DNA from: Chordibacter sp038110535
GTDB lineage: Bacteria; Verrucomicrobiota; Verrucomicrobiia; Opitutales; Seribacteraceae
DNA length: 5,798 nt
NCBI GenBank assembly: GCA_038110535.1
Contig: JAYNJW010000076.1
Coordinates: 1 to 5,798, forward strand
Direction: 5' to 3'
Both the position numbers and the translations under genes were made by a program. Positions 5,182-5,798 of the stretch are shown here, in pieces. The notes below the pieces were generated by a model. The model was not told where the DNA came from. It saw only the letters and a program-made list of their open reading frames with translations, and did not search any database. Each line of letters begins with the position of its first letter. Within the stretch, counting starts at the first letter, position 1.

Positions 5182-5798
5182 ATGCAAAAGCCCATCCTCG
5201 CCCTCCTCTTCCTTATTCCCCTCCTTGGAATAGCCAAACGCCCAAACATTATCTTTATCCTTACGGACGATCAGGGATATGGGGATGTCAACGCCCATGG
5301 ACACCCCTATCTCAAAACTCCCCATACCAATAAACTGCGGGAGGAAAGTGTGAGCTTTGACAATTTTTATGTCAGTCCATCCTGCTCCCCCACCCGGGCC
5401 GCTCTGCTCAGCGGGATGCATGAGTTCCGTACCGGGGTGACCCACACCATTCCCCCCCGCCAGCAACTACCTGAAAAAGTGGTCTGCTTCCCCGAGCTCT
5501 TAAAAGCAAACGGATACCGCACCGGGTTTGTGGGCAAGTGGCACCTCGGGAATCAACCGGGGCCGGATGGACAGGGGTTTGACTGGTGCTCAACCAACCA
5601 AGCGGGTCCCTTGCAGCATTTCGATACCGTGTTCATCCGAAATAAAAAAAGAATGGAAACCAAAGGATACCGTGAGGATGTGTTCTTTGATGAGACCATG
5701 ACCTTCATCGAGGAGGCAGGCGATGATCCCTTCTTTTGCTATCTCTGCACCTACTCTCCCCACACCCCACTGGCAGCACCGGAAAAATTCATCAAGCC
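5182..5798 (+). CDS. Exported S1 sulfatase (arylsulfatase A-like), C-terminus beyond window
   Basis: An ATG at 5182 opens a frame that runs 205 complete codons to the right edge. Residues 1-18 are a short signal peptide (QKP, then ILALLFLIPLLG, cleavage near GIA|KR). The fold starts KRPNIIFILTDDQGYGD with calcium ligands D29 and D30. The formylglycine motif is CSPTR (C68-R72) followed by AALLSGMHEFRTGV. GKWHLG (K119, H121) and YSPHTP (H194) supply further active-site residues. The section GYREDVFFDETMTFIEE with PFFCYLCTYSPHTPL matches the pattern I know from PVC-group arylsulfatases. The distal half with the DNG motif and the end of the catalytic domain is not visible. It shares the KRPNxIFILTDDQ block with the sulfatase at 2469, but the codons differ widely, so this is an old paralogue and not a recent copy. 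Substrate is unknown. Confidence 0.93.
   Translation, partial: MQKPILALLFLIPLLGIAKRPNIIFILTDDQGYGDVNAHGHPYLKTPHTNKLREESVSFDNFYVSPSCSPTRAALLSGMHEFRTGVTHTIPPRQQLPEKVVCFPELLKANGYRTGFVGKWHLGNQPGPDGQGFDWCSTNQAGPLQHFDTVFIRNKKRMETKGYREDVFFDETMTFIEEAGDDPFFCYLCTYSPHTPLAAPEKFIK

Noticed and set aside
5173..5593. Minus-strand frames at 5173-5466 and 5408-5593
   Set aside because: They are antisense to the signal peptide and catalytic-site region of the right-hand sulfatase and have no family features.
2469..5798. Recent tandem duplication of sulfatase genes
   Set aside because: The shared KRPNxIFILTDDQ block is coded by clearly different codons at 2544-2582 and 5236-5271, and the proteins diverge strongly outside active-site motifs.
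1..5798. Mobile element, CRISPR array, tRNA or rRNA
   Set aside because: No transposase-like frame, terminal inverted repeats, regularly spaced repeats, cloverleaf or rRNA-like stretch was seen; the gaps are short and accounted for.

Overview
The window is a dense sulfatase cluster: four sulfatase genes of the formylglycine-dependent type I (S1) family, two of them cut by the window edges, plus one sugar kinase. Nearly all coding sequence is accounted for. The mix of many exported sulfatases of different subtypes, lysine-poor signal peptides ending shortly before an (A)-K/E-R-P-N-I/V-x-F/L-I-L start of the fold, mid-range base composition and weak Shine-Dalgarno sites suggests a marine-type polysaccharide degrader of the PVC group (Verrucomicrobiota such as Puniceicoccales/Opitutales relatives, less likely Planctomycetota or Lentisphaerota). 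This assignment is inference from gene content; no rRNA or taxonomic marker is present.

Layout: a minus-strand sulfatase N-terminus (1-221, runs off the left edge); a 239-bp gap with a textbook plus-oriented intrinsic terminator that serves no visible plus-strand gene, and a spaced direct repeat; a complete minus-strand sulfatase with an extra C-terminal module (461-2341); a 127-bp divergent control region; a complete plus-strand sulfatase (2469-3962); a 17-bp convergent junction; a minus-strand kinase of the N-acetylhexosamine 1-kinase (NahK) type (3980-about 5086); a 95-bp divergent control region; and the first 205 codons of a fourth sulfatase on the plus strand (5182-right edge).

How the genes fit together: all four sulfatases carry N-terminal export signals, and the three whose active site lies in the window have a cysteine-type C-x-P-[ST]-R motif, so they need a maturation enzyme encoded elsewhere. 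They would strip sulfate from a polysaccharide or its oligosaccharides outside the cytoplasm. The cytoplasmic kinase would then phosphorylate released GlcNAc or GalNAc at C1. Together this suggests use of a sulfated, N-acetylhexosamine-containing glycan (mucin, chondroitin/dermatan, keratan or heparan type, or an algal/animal-derived equivalent). No glycoside hydrolase, lyase, transporter or regulator is in the window, so the substrate cannot be fixed from here.

Nothing in the window is clearly a new biological system. The items most worth a second look are the orphan terminator/possible small RNA region, the sulfatase-kinase pairing, the C-terminal module of the second sulfatase, the kinase start codon, and short shared motifs in the control regions.
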